From positions 37,540,659 to 37,604,658 of the forward strand of contig CM049313.1 in assembly GCA_026874595.1 (NCBI GenBank): a stretch of 64,000 nucleotides of DNA, in the 5' to 3' direction. Of the stretch, positions 1-12,006 are shown in pieces (position 1 is the first letter of the stretch; each line of letters begins with the position of its first letter). The position numbers and the translations under genes are program-made. Under the pieces are notes generated by a model. The model worked only from the letters and a program-made list of their open reading frames with translations. It was not told the origin of the DNA and did no database searches. The stretch comes from Sipunculus nudus (taxonomy: Eukaryota > Annelida > Sipuncula > Golfingiida > Sipunculidae).

Positions 1-1040
1 GTTCTCAGATGTGTCCGCGCTCTTTTACGATTTCGCGCATTTTCTCGAAATTTCGCATGCCATCTCACGCGTCTCTTTGGCAAGAAATTACCTATGACCA
101 CAGTTATTTTGCTATATTTCTTATACATGTATATTTTTTTGCAGTCTGGAGTGTGTTTCCTAACGTTTCTGTGTGTTTCCGTGCATAATTATTGTGTTTT
201 CTTATATATACACAATTTTTACATTGTAAATTTAGTTCCCAACTCTTCGGTTTAGCAGGCCCTGATGAATCTATATCCATAGAACTTTTTCTAAGTCTCT
301 GATACGTCAATGAGAAATCACACTTGCTTTTATAGTACCATATATTCGCATTATACTGAGTGTTCATAAATATACGTCACCGATTTAATGTAAAGAAATG
401 TCATATATTTTAATCAAAATACATGCGTTTTAACATTTAACTAAGAGACACGCATGTTTTAGGGCCTGAGAGAGAGGTGAATACCTAATTTTGCCTTCCT
501 ATTTTGGATAAACAATAATGCATATATGACTGGTTTTGCTTTTGACTTGTATTGAAATATTTTGTCTGAATATTTCTGAGTACCTCCACACACGTAACTT
601 TATCCCGCCCAAGGCACACATCGTCCCTATGCAATCGCCCCAAGGTTAAAGATTTCCCAGAAGACCATGCCACAAGGTCAACGGTCATATCGTGTTATAA
701 GGGTGCACGTCTAGCCGCATACTCATTCACGTCTCTAATTGCAAGTAACAAGAACAATACAGAAGTCACCCTCCCCGGGGGACCGCTGCTTAGACAATTT
801 TACGAGACCCTGAGTGACCGTTTACCAAGCCCATGCACTAGGGCGCCCATTCGAGGGCAAAACTGACTCGCCAAGTAAATATCATAATTTTGTCACGAGC
901 CCCTTTATTCGCACTCGGATAGGTCTCTTGGCAAAAGTATCCCGAAATATTGACTCCTTGTAGAGATGTCCCCCTCACCGTGCACCTGACTCTCACATAA
1001 CACGTACTACTCCATGTAATATATCTCACACAAGATCTAA
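1..1040. repeat. Long direct repeat, copy A (may extend left of window)
   Basis: This stretch matches 3345-4327 in the same orientation and the same order of sub-blocks. The shared blocks run from a TTTCGCGCATTTTCTCG stretch near the start to the CACGTACTACTCCATG block near the end. By eye the two copies differ at roughly one base in six or seven, with small indels, so the duplication is old. No coding frame is preserved in both copies, so the open frames here look accidental. It could be a large dispersed element or an old segmental duplication. Because the window begins inside or at the edge of it, the true left end is unknown. Confidence 0.8.
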
Positions 1041-1582
1041 ACTGACACTTAACTGGTAGTAAATTGGTACTAAAACAAACACCATGAAAACAGATAAAAG
1101 AGAGTGAAAAAGAGTGAACAAAATAAAAAGCCAGGTAGTCCACACTTTTGTTGATGAGTAAAGAATGCATGGAATATTTATTTATACGCGTGGACAAGTA
1201 CACAGACAAAGATAAAGCGTACCATACCTGACAATATCTCTTTATACGAGTTACATAATCCGTGAAATTATCTTTATGAATTAACTACTACATGAATATA
1301 CTTGTATGAATAAAAAATCCATTAAGTATTATTTATGAATTAACTAATTCATAACGCTATATGTGACACAATAATCCGTGAAGCTACTTTAATTAATATT
1401 TCAGTTCGTGATTTAAATGATTCGCCAGTGTCAATTGCTATTCCATTTTTTGTAAAATATGATAGAAGTAATGGAAAATAATAAGTAGAAGACTATGGGC
1501 AATATATTCGCTCCATAAGCAGCGTTTACGCTTCGTTCAAATACTCGCTATACTACACGCTGCAATAAACCGCAGTTGCCGG
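1041..1582. other. AT-rich intergenic stretch, nothing recognised
   Basis: Low-complexity AT-rich sequence with several short repeats of a TTATGAATTAACTA type. No gene, RNA or element end was seen. Confidence 0.5.
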
Positions 1583-2025
1583 TCAGGTTTGGCCACCAGG
1601 CGGTGCTGTCTCTGTGGAATTCCCACTGCATAACATTTAACCAATCACAATCTCTCTCTCTCTCACATTGCAGGTATCACTAGCACAATCGGATGTTCTT
1701 CGAGGTACCGGTCACTTTCCACTGCGGTGGAAAGCGCATGATAGCACAGACTTTTTCCGACCCCCGTTGGAATACACACGATGCAGTCGTACACTTTCAG
1801 CACAGTCTCTATACTGACTTGCTGGTGTGGCCTGAGGTCAGTTATCCCCAACCACTGTCTGCATATTTCCTCTCTTGCAATGCTACACGGGCGCAGCCAT
1901 GTTTGTTTACACGCTAAACCAATCAGATTTCTTCCACCAGTTCTGTAGATTTGTTTAAACGAAGGGCCAATCATATTTTAGTTTATCCAGCGAAAACTGA
2001 CTGGGTGGCACCTAGCCAAACCTGA
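1583..2025. mobile_element. Candidate small element bounded by 11-bp inverted repeats, carrying a helicase fragment
   Basis: TCAGGTTTGGC at 1583-1593 is matched by its exact reverse complement at 2015-2025, and the RecQ-like fragment lies between them. No matching target-site duplication is visible outside the repeats (GCCGG to the left, AGAAT to the right). An 11-bp match alone could be chance, so this is only a candidate for a decayed mobile element that carried the helicase piece. Confidence 0.25.
1663..1974 (-). pseudogene. RecQ-family DNA helicase fragment (N-terminal part of helicase domain)
   Basis: The 103-codon open frame contains a motif-0-like LRPHQ at residues 47-51 and a Walker A / motif I segment PTGVGKSLCY at residues 69-78. 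These are diagnostic of RecQ-type 3'-5' DNA helicases, whose usual motif I is PTGxGKSLCYQ. Hydrophobic VLVI at 97-100 sits where the strand before motif Ia belongs, but the frame stops two residues after PAM, so the DEAH box, motifs III-VI and the RQC/HRDC regions are all absent. Residues 1-30 do not look like helicase and the real start is unknown. A normal RecQ helicase is over 500 residues. The remnant sits in repeat-rich DNA, which suggests a dead copy from a mobile or duplicated RecQ-like gene rather than an exon of a working WRN/BLM/RECQL gene, although a lone exon cannot be fully excluded. Confidence 0.6.
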
Positions 2026-2203
2026 AGAATCCTGCTATTTCTCACAGCGTGAGAGGAAGGCCACCAGGAGGTCACGCGTTGTGTTCAGAGCGTATCGGCA
2101 ATATCACTTAACTGGTTTATTGATCTTAATCGAAAATTATTTAAATCATTGAATAAATGGTTTCAGTCATCTAGATCAGAGTTAATTGTGTCCATTTCAG
2201 CAT

Positions 2204-2209
<6 letters not shown>

Positions 2210-2266
<57 letters not shown>
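2210..2266. repeat. (TC)n microsatellite
   Basis: Uninterrupted CT dinucleotide run of about 57 bp. A shorter CT run also occurs at about 1650-1663. Confidence 0.97.
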
Positions 2267-2270
<4 letters not shown>

Positions 2271-3344
2271 ACTTTATATAACTTTATTTACGTAAAAGTT
2301 TTTGGCAGATTTTAATGAGATTTGTTGGGAGTTTTCATAACACACTTGGAACGGAACTATCATATACATTTGGGAAGTAATTTGGATCCATACATGCAAT
2401 TCTAATTCTTATGATTATTTAGTTTTGTACTTGATTCCTTTGTCCCCAGGTAGAGGCTGGGTATTCACATTCATTAGGGACAGCGCTTGTAAAGCAACTA
2501 ATAAAGTGATCCCATAAACACCGTAGTACTAAACATAAATGATTGACTGGGGGATCCTGGCGGACTAACGCATTAATTGGTTGTTACAGCACATCGGGGC
2601 GGTAATATTTCGAGTACTCGGAAATAACTATCTAATGATCTTTAAATAATATATCGAGAACTCTAATGAGCATCTTGTAATCGAGATAAATAAAAATAAT
2701 TCTTTGTCCTAAATCAGCCGCCGTATTGTAAGGATGACGTTCCTGAATTCGGATCATGTTCCGGATCCAAACCAAGGTCTAATATTCACTTTATTGGCCT
2801 GAAATTTAATCTCTTCTTTATTTCGAAATGTCCTGAAAGTTTCCTGACATTCCGTTTATGTTGTGTGAGTTGTGTTGTGAACAGACAAATAAACGAATGG
2901 GGATGCGTTCGCGCCTCCTGTCGGAGGCAATAAGACACGGTTAAGTATAATTCATGACTATTTACGGGTAAACAACTTTGTATCGATAAGATACCATTAT
3001 CTAAGATATCACATGTTAACATCGCGCAGCCGAATCTTATATAGCTTAATGTTTATCATGAATGTCCCCGATTCATTTGATATCTGACCGTCATATAGTC
3101 ACTCCAGTTAATTTAATTGACTGGCCATGTTTTTTTTTCTTATAATAATAATGGCTCTCAGTTATAACGCCACATGATGTTTGTATTTTTGTCGTCCGTT
3201 TGTTTGTTCATGCAACTAATACTCTATCAGGTAATGTGTAATAATTTCCATATAGTTTACCCACTATCAGAGAAAAGCAGTTGTTAATTCACAGAGATCT
3301 ATAGGGGCCTTTGTACTTCAGCGTTGCGATTTTTCATGATGGGC
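2267..3344. other. Non-coding stretch, nothing recognised
   Basis: AT-rich sequence between the CT microsatellite and repeat copy B. No domain, RNA gene or element terminus was found. Confidence 0.5.
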
Positions 3345-4327
3345 GGTATTCAAGAGATTTTTAGGTGTGTCCGTGTTCTTTTTCCGATTTCGCGCATTTT
3401 CTCGCGGATTCGCATCCCATCTAACGCGTCTATTTGGCAAGAAATTACCTTTGGCCACAGTTATTTTGCTATATTTCCTATATATTTATATTTATGCAGT
3501 CTGAAGTGTGTTTCTTAACGTTTCTATGTCTTTCCGTGGGTAATTATCGCGTTTTCTTACATATATAATTTTACATGGTGAATATAGTTCCCCACTCTTC
3601 AGTTAAGCAGAGCTCTGATGAATCTATCTCCATTAGAACTTTTTCTAAGTCTCCGATACGTCAATGAGAAATCACACTTGTTTTTCATGTACCATTTATT
3701 CGCATTATACTGAGTGTTCATAAATATACGTTACAGATTTAATGTAAACAATTATCATATCTTAAATCAAAATACATGCTTTTTTAACATTTTATTATAA
3801 TACACGCTTGTTTTAAGGTCTGAGAGAGATGTGAATACGTAATTTTACCTTCCTATTTTGGATAAACAGGAATGCATATGTGACTGTTTTTGCGTTTTGA
3901 CTTGTTTTGAAATATTTTGTCTGCACATTTCTGAGTACCCCCACACACAAGGCACACATCGTCCCTATGCAATGGTGTCGTGTTATAAGGGTGCACGTCT
4001 GGCCGACATACTCATACATGTCTCTGACTGTTAGTATCAGGACAAGTACAGAAGTGACCCTCCCCGAGGGACAGCTGCTTAGACAATTCTACAAGACCCA
4101 GAGTGACCGTTTACCAAGCCCATTCACTGGGGCGTCCATTCGTGGGCAAAGCTGACTTTTCCAGTAAATATCATAATTAAGTCACAAGCCTCCTTATTCG
4201 CACTCGGTAGTTCTCTTGACCTATCCGAGGTAATCCGAAATATTGACCCATTTATCGACATGTCCCCCTCACCGTGTATCTCACATACCACGTACTACTC
4301 CATGCTATATACCTCGCATAAGATCTC
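3345..4327. repeat. Long direct repeat, copy B
   Basis: Second, diverged copy of 1-1040 in the same orientation. Corresponding landmarks include GGCAAGAAATTACCT (about 3437 versus 81), TGCATATATGACTG-type sequence (about 3873 versus 520) and CACGTACTACTCCATG (about 4289 versus 1000). It lacks a ~45-bp segment present in copy A around 590-690. Similarity fades just after AAGATCTC near 4327. Confidence 0.8.
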
Positions 4328-4434
4328 GTCCTCCTTTAAATATCTTGTCTTCCTCCACAACGTCTCGCACAACTTCACGTAGGAAACATTACTTTTTCTT
4401 CATTTACACCATATTTGCTCAGCACGATTGTTTA

Positions 4435-4640
4435 CTCTTAATAATGTCTCCCTTAAAAAATATTTCACCTTTAACTCCATGTCCCCTTCACCATAATGTC
4501 TCCCTCTAGACGATGTCACTCTATTTACTCGACACAATATCTCAATTTATACAATGTCTCCCTTGACACCATGGTTTCTATGTATATATCCCCGTGTCAT
4601 TATCAACACCATTGTTTCTATACATGCTTATATCTCGCCA
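4435..4640. repeat. Degenerate short tandem motif (ATGTCTCCCTT-type)
   Basis: The motif ATGTCTCCCTT or close variants recur near 4444, 4495 and 4554, with interspersed CACCATTGTTTCTAT-like blocks near 4565 and 4608. This is an eroded minisatellite; the open frames over it are not credible genes. Confidence 0.4.
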
Positions 4641-6116
4641 TCTCGTCACCTGACCCACCACGTGATTGGTCAGACTGGATAACCTATAGGATAATGGGTC
4701 GGCTACCTGGATAAGGAAACCCATTCACCGATCCCGGATCCACCTTATATCCCTCTATAACCTTAATGGAAAACGTATAAAATATACATATTTTTATATA
4801 ATGGACAAACAATATTTACCCCAGGAGGCAGCCATCAGATCATTTGTATAAAGGGAATTATTGTTCTTACCCAAAGCAGCAGCTAGTGTCCATGTCCCGA
4901 AAGGGTTTTCAGTCGTTGAATCCCTTTTATGCTAGACTAGCCTATTTATATTCGGACAGATTTTGTCATATATGTAGAAATTTGTTTATATCTGACACAT
5001 GTTTATACTTTATAGTGCTTACATGTATAAAAATCTCTGAATATGTACATCGATATATCGGTCTGTCCCATCTTAAATCATTTAAGCCAGAAATTTGGGA
5101 TCTGTAAATCTGTCTGGAACTTCTTAAGATGGACAGCCCATCATCTGTTCTCGGTTACTGGTTACTACCCTTATTGAGATGGGTCAGATCGGGAGAATGC
5201 GCGTAACATGCATGCAAAAAGGGGGGGGGGGGGGGTGCGGCATGACTTGTAAGAGATGTATACACCACCTTAATTGTCTCTCTGTTATGTGTCCTCATCA
5301 ACAGCGAATCCTCCTGTCAATGAATAGAACCTTATTTTATGATTTTCCAACGAACTTTAAAATCATGAAATGCATAAGGATAGCTCCTTTAATTAAAGAG
5401 TTGGTATAAATAGATTATTTATTGCCAGTTGTGTGAGCAAGGTCTGACGGTAATTGATTGTGTATAACATTTACCGGTGCATTAAGTCTAACCAGTTTTA
5501 TATTTATTTACAACAGAGATCGAGCTCTCTTTTCATGTTATTATGTTATAGAAAATCTATTATATTTTCTATAATGATATACTGAGCGTGTCCCTGTATA
5601 TATGTTCTAGTTTTAATGCACAATAAGCCTTCAGAAACACATATAACAAGGGACCAGCATACACTATTTTTTTTGCGTGGGCGCTTTGCGCAACAGACCC
5701 ATGGCCTATGTAGAGTTTTCAAGTGACAGATGCATACGAATTTATTTAAAAAAAACGCCATAAAGTACAAGAACGACTGGCTGTAGGTGCTATAAAATGC
5801 AGGTACCAGCTAAATTCAGATATTAACGCCCACATCGGACTATTACGTCATTTTGATACGACCTTTATTGATAATTTTTCTCTCACGTTTTAGAGCGCCA
5901 TTCTCTAACTGCAAGCTAAACATGCTGATACGAGCTTCATGAATATAAGCTATTCAAACCAGTTCAATAAAATCACCATCTGTGTCTCAATATACGCAGT
6001 TCATGAATTAACAGAATTCGCACGTCATTGCATTTATTGTTTAACATCACGCTTTCTGTCTCTAAGGGAAACTGCCACTATTAAAGGTCATCAAACTTGA
6101 TTAGCAAGCCAATAGA
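4641..6116. other. Non-coding stretch with a G15 homopolymer at 5221-5235
   Basis: No recognisable gene. A run of 15 G follows AAAAA at 5221. Short open frames here have no domain signature and AT-biased composition. Confidence 0.5.
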
Positions 6117-6119
6117 TAC

Positions 6120-6153
<34 letters not shown>

Positions 6154-6182
6154 TTACATATATATAATATTATATTATATTG
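6117..6182. repeat. (TA)n microsatellite, interrupted
   Basis: TA dinucleotide tract with a few CA interruptions. Confidence 0.95.
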
Positions 6183-7169
6183 TTGTCAGTAATTCAAATT
6201 TTGGTCAGTTACGATAGTTAGTATTTTGTTTATTCTTTTATTTTTGTTATTATTCTTATTATTCTTCATACACCCACGGGGTATAAGGTCAAATTGAAAA
6301 TGCTTTTCCCTTTAAAAAAAGTTTTATTATAGTAAGCACGTAGGATATGGGTTTCTCATAGTAAGGCGTTCATCCTGCAGAACACATTTAGCTATCAACG
6401 AACGCCCGCAGTCTGAATGTGACTGCTGTAAGTCGGATAATTATATATAGACAGATGACTGGTATGAACATGACATGTCGCATTTAATAATTCCTAACTG
6501 CGGTAATTCGTTGAAACCAACGACAAAACGACCTCACCATGCAGCCTCCTTCAACGTTATATGTATAATGTGATTTCCAGTAATAACAAAATCTTTTCGG
6601 AGCTAAACTGAATGTACAGGGACTAGGGTAAGAGAGAGTGATATCTATATAAATATATAATTTACTTTTACTATTGTTGCTTTCAGTAAAACCAAGCTTG
6701 ATTGACTCCGAGATTGGTATTGTTCTTAATCGGGGTATAGTTTAAAATACTGCGCGGGGATAGACGTACTACAATACCTTGTTATTTTAGTTTGAAGAAA
6801 TAAAAAAGTAAACTTATTATTCATTGCCATATATTCAATGTTTTTGATAGCCTACTTTTTCTGAGTCGTTTATTTTTTTCTGCTTTCAAAATGGACAATG
6901 TCTCAAGACTGCCGTGGACGGCATTTCGAATGAAAAAATGTTATGAGAAAACACATGTAAGATAAATTTAAAATAAGTTAAATACTCACAACAAGAACAA
7001 AGTTCCCTCGGGCGTGTAACATGAAGACTTTCAACAGAGCGGCCTATCAATTTAAACTAAAGATGCTTCTGGCGTGGAAGAATTATCTGAAGACATTGGG
7101 CAAACCCGGGCCCTTTAAAACAGACCTCCTTCTTCGCCTGTATATAATAACACGTACCTTACATTGTAG
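6183..7169. other. Non-coding stretch, nothing recognised
   Basis: AT-rich DNA without a recognisable gene, RNA or repeat end. Confidence 0.5.
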
Positions 7170-7535
7170 ATCTGACCATGCATGAATATTAAGATCATGC
7201 AAGGTCACTAGTTTACAAACTCCCCTGAAAACATGGTGATTGAAACACTTGGTTTGTTTAATTTTAGGTAAAATATGCAAGATTTTAAATGTTTTAGAGT
7301 TAAAGAAAAATCAATATATACCCGTGTATTGACCTTGAAAATCAAGGCCTAGGTCATCAATTTTAGAATTCCTCTGAGAATATGGTTGAAACAATCAACA
7401 TGCTTGTAAAAATTAAGGGGGAAATCTGCAAAGCTTCAAAAAGCTATGGGATTAAAAAGAGCCTGTATTTTAATTATTTGACCTTAAACATTATGATCAA
7501 GGTCAGAAATCATTGAAATCGTCTGAGAACGTAGC
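7170..7535. repeat. Degenerate tandem repeat, ~150-bp unit, with paired TGACCTT/AAGGTCA motifs
   Basis: A block of the form CTGAGAAyATGGTTGAAAC recurs near 7219, 7371 and 7519, giving a period of about 150 bp. Each unit also carries a divergent pair of TGACCTT and AAGGTCA-like words (for example 7481-7504). The array at 41325-41730 has the same architecture. Bivalve genomes are known to hold mobile elements with a ~160-bp tandem core (the 'pearl'/CvA type); assignment to that family here is an inference. Confidence 0.6.
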
Positions 7536-7547
7536 TGAAACAAGTAA

Positions 7548-7742
7548 GCCCGGGGGCGGATCCAAGATTTAGGTAAAGGAAGGGTCCAACCCAGAAAGGA
7601 CTGATGACCAAACCTAAATAAGGCAGCCAGCTCCGGAGTAGGAGGGTCCAGGTCGCAAAAATTGGTCCGAAACCCTTAAAAAATTGCGGCGGCCGAAAAA
7701 TCGGCCCCCGCCTCCCTCCCACTCCCAGATCCGCTTCTATAA
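7548..7742. mobile_element. Possible short MITE with GCGGATC-type inverted ends
   Basis: The left end reads GGGGGCGGATCC (about 7552-7563) and the right end CCAGATCCGCTTC (about 7726-7738), so the ends are inverted relative to each other. The interior is markedly GC-richer than its surroundings. CAGGGGCGGATC-like ends are common on hAT-type MITEs, but no 8-bp target duplication could be matched here, so the call is weak. Confidence 0.35.
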
Positions 7743-10112
7743 AAGATGGAAATATCATTGGAAATATATTGTCCAGTTTCTTAGGATATAGGTATAAATA
7801 TCTGAAACAGCCCCCTTAGGAGCCATATGGCGTAGTTCCTGACATTTCTAAATCCGGCAGACCACACGGAGGTATATTAATAGAAGACCAGTAGCAGTTG
7901 ATGAGGCATTTATATACAGCTGTGTTATTTTTTTTTGTCTGATTTCTGAAGTGAATCCGTTCATATTCTTGACGTTTACATTGATGACAGGGGCCGCTGT
8001 TTGCTGGGTTAATCAGAAAGCTGTCAGACTCAATCACAACCCATTCCCCAGGGTGGTTTGCTTTGATGTGATTCACGTTACATCTGACGCCGAGCGCGTT
8101 AAAAATCTACAGCCAGCAATCCCCCAATACAACCGCTACTTGTCTGGTATATGTCGGATTAAAACCACGATCACAGCGGTAGTCTAAAAAAGAAATCTCG
8201 ATATGTTGGAATGGGCTTGAGGACGAGCAGTAAGAATATTGAGCTGATCCCTCCCAGACGAAATGGTAAAAAACACAAATAAAACCTAGGATTTTAGTTT
8301 ATTCCTTACTCTATGTAGAGAATAATTGGTGTGTCATTGGTGTATCATTTTTATCTGTATTAGCATATAAGGCGTTCTTGCGTAGTTCATATGTTTTCTG
8401 ATAGATTGTGCTGCGATAGCCTCTTGCGATAGCCTACTCCACTTAGACACACTTAGCTTGGTTCCCAACAGTTCAAGACCAACGACGGATATTTTCGAGG
8501 CATGACCACAAAGGAGTTGCGCGACAATGGTTGAGTAGCACCACCGTCAATGATAATATAGATTTAAAAAAATTCGGTCCACCTGGAAGATACGGACCTA
8601 TTCAGTTTCATTTAATGAAAACGATACATCCGGATATAATATAGCCAGGAACAGATCATGCACGGTCCTGCCATTGTAAAACGTCCTGATTATATCTGTT
8701 AACAGAGTGATACTTGGTGTCGCCCAGCGTTTGTACAAACATCGTAATGCTGACAAGATTTACCCATTCAAATATTCTAGACATGCATGAGACTACCCCA
8801 AGTTGAAAAAAAATATGTTATTTTTTATTGTCGTCATTTTTTAAATCACAGTTAAGTCCACATTTTTACTGTGTCGATCTTTGCTGTCTGAAGGAATAAA
8901 CGTTGGTGATTTTAGTAGTGTGTATCCCTATACTTTGTTGAATAAAAGCATCTGTAACTTCAACTGTCACATCGCCAGTCTGTCTGTGACGGTCTCTAGA
9001 TTTGTTGATCGTGCTTTACCATCAATACTTGACAATATTTTGAGCAACGTAAGCCAAAATGTATTGCGTGATTTTCCTATTTCTATGTTTGTTGGTGCCA
9101 TTTATACAGAAAACATTAATAGATTTAGAATAGATTAGTTATCTGAGCCATCAAACTCGATAAAGGTCATCGGATCATGGATATAAATGTAACATTCGAT
9201 AGAAGGGTTATTTTGAGAAGGCCAGCTTTGATATTCGGAAGGTACATTAAACACACTCTAACCGTCTAATGGGAAGTTATTTAGCTGAAAGATTCGCTCT
9301 AGAAAGTTCTGAAAACTTAATGAATGTGTTACTAATGTGTAATTAATGTGTATCATATACGTTTTTGTAATATCGTGAAAGCCTTCATTTATTGACTTTG
9401 TTTGCTCAGTATTCGTTCTATTTAGTTTTATTGAGATTTTACGCTATCGACCGGGCTAAACAGACAAACACCAACCAATCAGGCATGGCCCGCCGGGCCT
9501 CAGGTGGCCACTGAATTACGATAGATATCCATTCCTCGTGTCTCTATCGACTAAACCTATGTCACTGCCTTTCATGTACTCAGATATAAATGGTGTTTTG
9601 CCCCTGTCCGTCCGTGAAGATTAGGAATGTGCCTTTGTTTACAGTGATTAATCGATTTACCCCAACTAAGGCTGACCGATGCTTATACTTGCCATATCTC
9701 ATATACAGATGTGACACTTTACAACATATCAGTTTACTTTCAACCTAGTCCCGAAAATTGCAGGTAGTAACTGGTCGTCATGCAACGTTCATGCCGTAAC
9801 CTTATAAAATTAATGCGCCTCAAAAGTCAGCCGTCACTTCCTACAACAGACTACTTAAAAAATTGATGTTCGGACTGGGAGGAGGTGTGCGGTCTGCGGG
9901 GTCAGCTTTTTCCATGTATATCCTTAAATGTAACATAGGCCGCATTGTAACATGTTCCGCGTGAGTTAACACTGACACACAAGATTTTCTCCATGATAAT
10001 TTTGACATTTTAGCAAATATATACGCTTTCATGCAGGAGCGCACAGTATTAGAGCTACATATTTTAAGTAAATGCATGTATATAACATGACCTTGATTAT
10101 ACCGATATCTTC
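7743..10112. other. Non-coding stretch, no supported gene
   Basis: Several open frames of 78-86 codons exist (for example 7951-8187 and 8881-9138 on the plus strand), but none has a recognisable domain, and flanking splice signals were not convincing. Nothing else is called. Confidence 0.45.
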
Positions 10113-10115
10113 ATA

Positions 10116-10176
<61 letters not shown>
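10113..10176. repeat. (TA)n microsatellite
   Basis: About 60 bp of nearly pure AT dinucleotide. Confidence 0.97.
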
Positions 10177-10181
<5 letters not shown>

Positions 10182-10242
10182 AGCAGATTTTCCAATAGAT
10201 TATGCTGTGTCTATGACGTTAAGTTCTGATCCATAGTGTTTA

Positions 10243-10257
10243 CTCTCTCTGTCTGCC

Positions 10258-10353
<96 letters not shown>
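10243..10353. repeat. Compound (TGTC)n(TC)n microsatellite
   Basis: A CTGT tetranucleotide array grades into a pure CT tract, about 110 bp in all. Confidence 0.97.
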
Positions 10354-10356
<3 letters not shown>

Positions 10357-12006
10357 TGCAGTCTCTATATACCCAGGGACAACGTTGTTTTTAGACCGCG
10401 TCCAGGAGGTATAATGTTTTGTCTTGGTTCGTTGGTTGATTTTTATGAATTTATGTGAGGGTGATATCCAAGTAACAATCCATTAATTAATGGATCACCA
10501 TGTATGTTTTTTTAAAGTTGTCTTTCCCATTGCGAGATTAGGCATTTTGTTTTTTGTTTTTTTTTTCCTGGTATTAGGGACCAATTTTGTCAAGGCTGAC
10601 AGATCTCACCTGAAACGCAACCACTGAGTGCTTGAACCATGACATACATTTATCTGAGCTTGTATTCGTATATTTCTTAAGCAGACACTAAAGTTTGAAC
10701 AAATACCTGGCGGAGGAATAAATGCGGTCTCTGACTGCTCTTCCTATTATAATTTGTAATTCCTATTGTAATTACCTACCATTTAACCATGCTGGCTTTA
10801 CACAGTCTGACCAGTGTATCCTGGCCTGCGTGGAGACCTTTATATGTTCTGTACACGCCATCTCTTTAATTATATATATATATAACAATGTAAACAATAC
10901 AGTACCAGCGCATGCAGTGCCTCAGAAAAGCGCGGTCCCACGCGGCCATTTAACAATAGAATGACCTCGCTTAAAGGAAGCAACAGAAAATATATCATTC
11001 ATTCTTAATTAGCGACCTTTACACATACAGCCTTTACAAGGGTACCAATAAATGTTCAATGGATCCCGTGTATAATACAGTCTTGTATTGATCAGGAATA
11101 TATAATACCCATTATCATCATCTAAAGCATTGATTCTGCATACGAATTCTGGCTTCTGACTTGGGGATGGTAATAACAATACTAAAATTCGCTTCCTCTT
11201 TTTTTTAACATCCCCGGCGTCGCTTTGAGGGGTATTGTGCTTCTCCCCCTATCCCCCCCCCCCCCCCCTCAGTCAGCAGGGACAACCAGTCGCTCTGTTT
11301 TATGCTGGATATAATCTTTGTATGTTTTATGTTCTATTATATCCATGACACTTTCTACATGTAGAAATTTTTAAATCACGACCATGGCACTGTAGATATA
11401 CAGGTGCATGTAATATTCAATGACGTAATAATATGTGGGATTCACTCATGCAATGTCCGTGAATACAGGTGGATTCTGTATTTGTTGTTCTTTCGGCGCC
11501 AGGTGTTGCTCTCTTGTCACTCGCCGCATGTTGGGTATGTTTTACATGTATGTGTAAAATAATAATTGTGAAAACAGGGTTTCTTTCACATTTTGTTGCA
11601 ACTCAAATTACTCCTGCAGATCGCCGCGGGAATAACACCATGCACTGCGTGCGTCAAAACTTATATAAGATAAAGGCTGTCAGGAAGGTGGGGTTTAACG
11701 TCTGAGACGCAAGAAATTCCTTTCGGACGCTCGGTTCTAAGGATCCGAGCATATGATGGGACGCGCGAATTTCTGGCTGTAAGATATAAGGGGAACAAAG
11801 CTGGCTTGTATTGCAGTCACTTACCACTGCTGACTAACTCAAACAAACCAGTATGTTATATAAGAGTGCGATGACATCTGAAAATGGTGGTTCGTTTCAT
11901 ATAATAGAATACATTTAATAAAGTAATAACACGGTATACAATACTTAATGATGCGATAATGACGATAATTCTTTTTTTTAAATATCTAGTTTTACTTGAC
12001 CCCTGG
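10354..12006. other. Non-coding stretch with a C16 homopolymer at 11253-11268
   Basis: No recognisable gene. The plus-strand open frames at 10722-10964 and 11469-11705 are short and carry no family signature. Confidence 0.45.

Noticed and set aside
838-1209. 123-codon minus-strand open frame
   Set aside because: It overlaps direct repeat copy A and is not preserved in copy B; no domain is visible.
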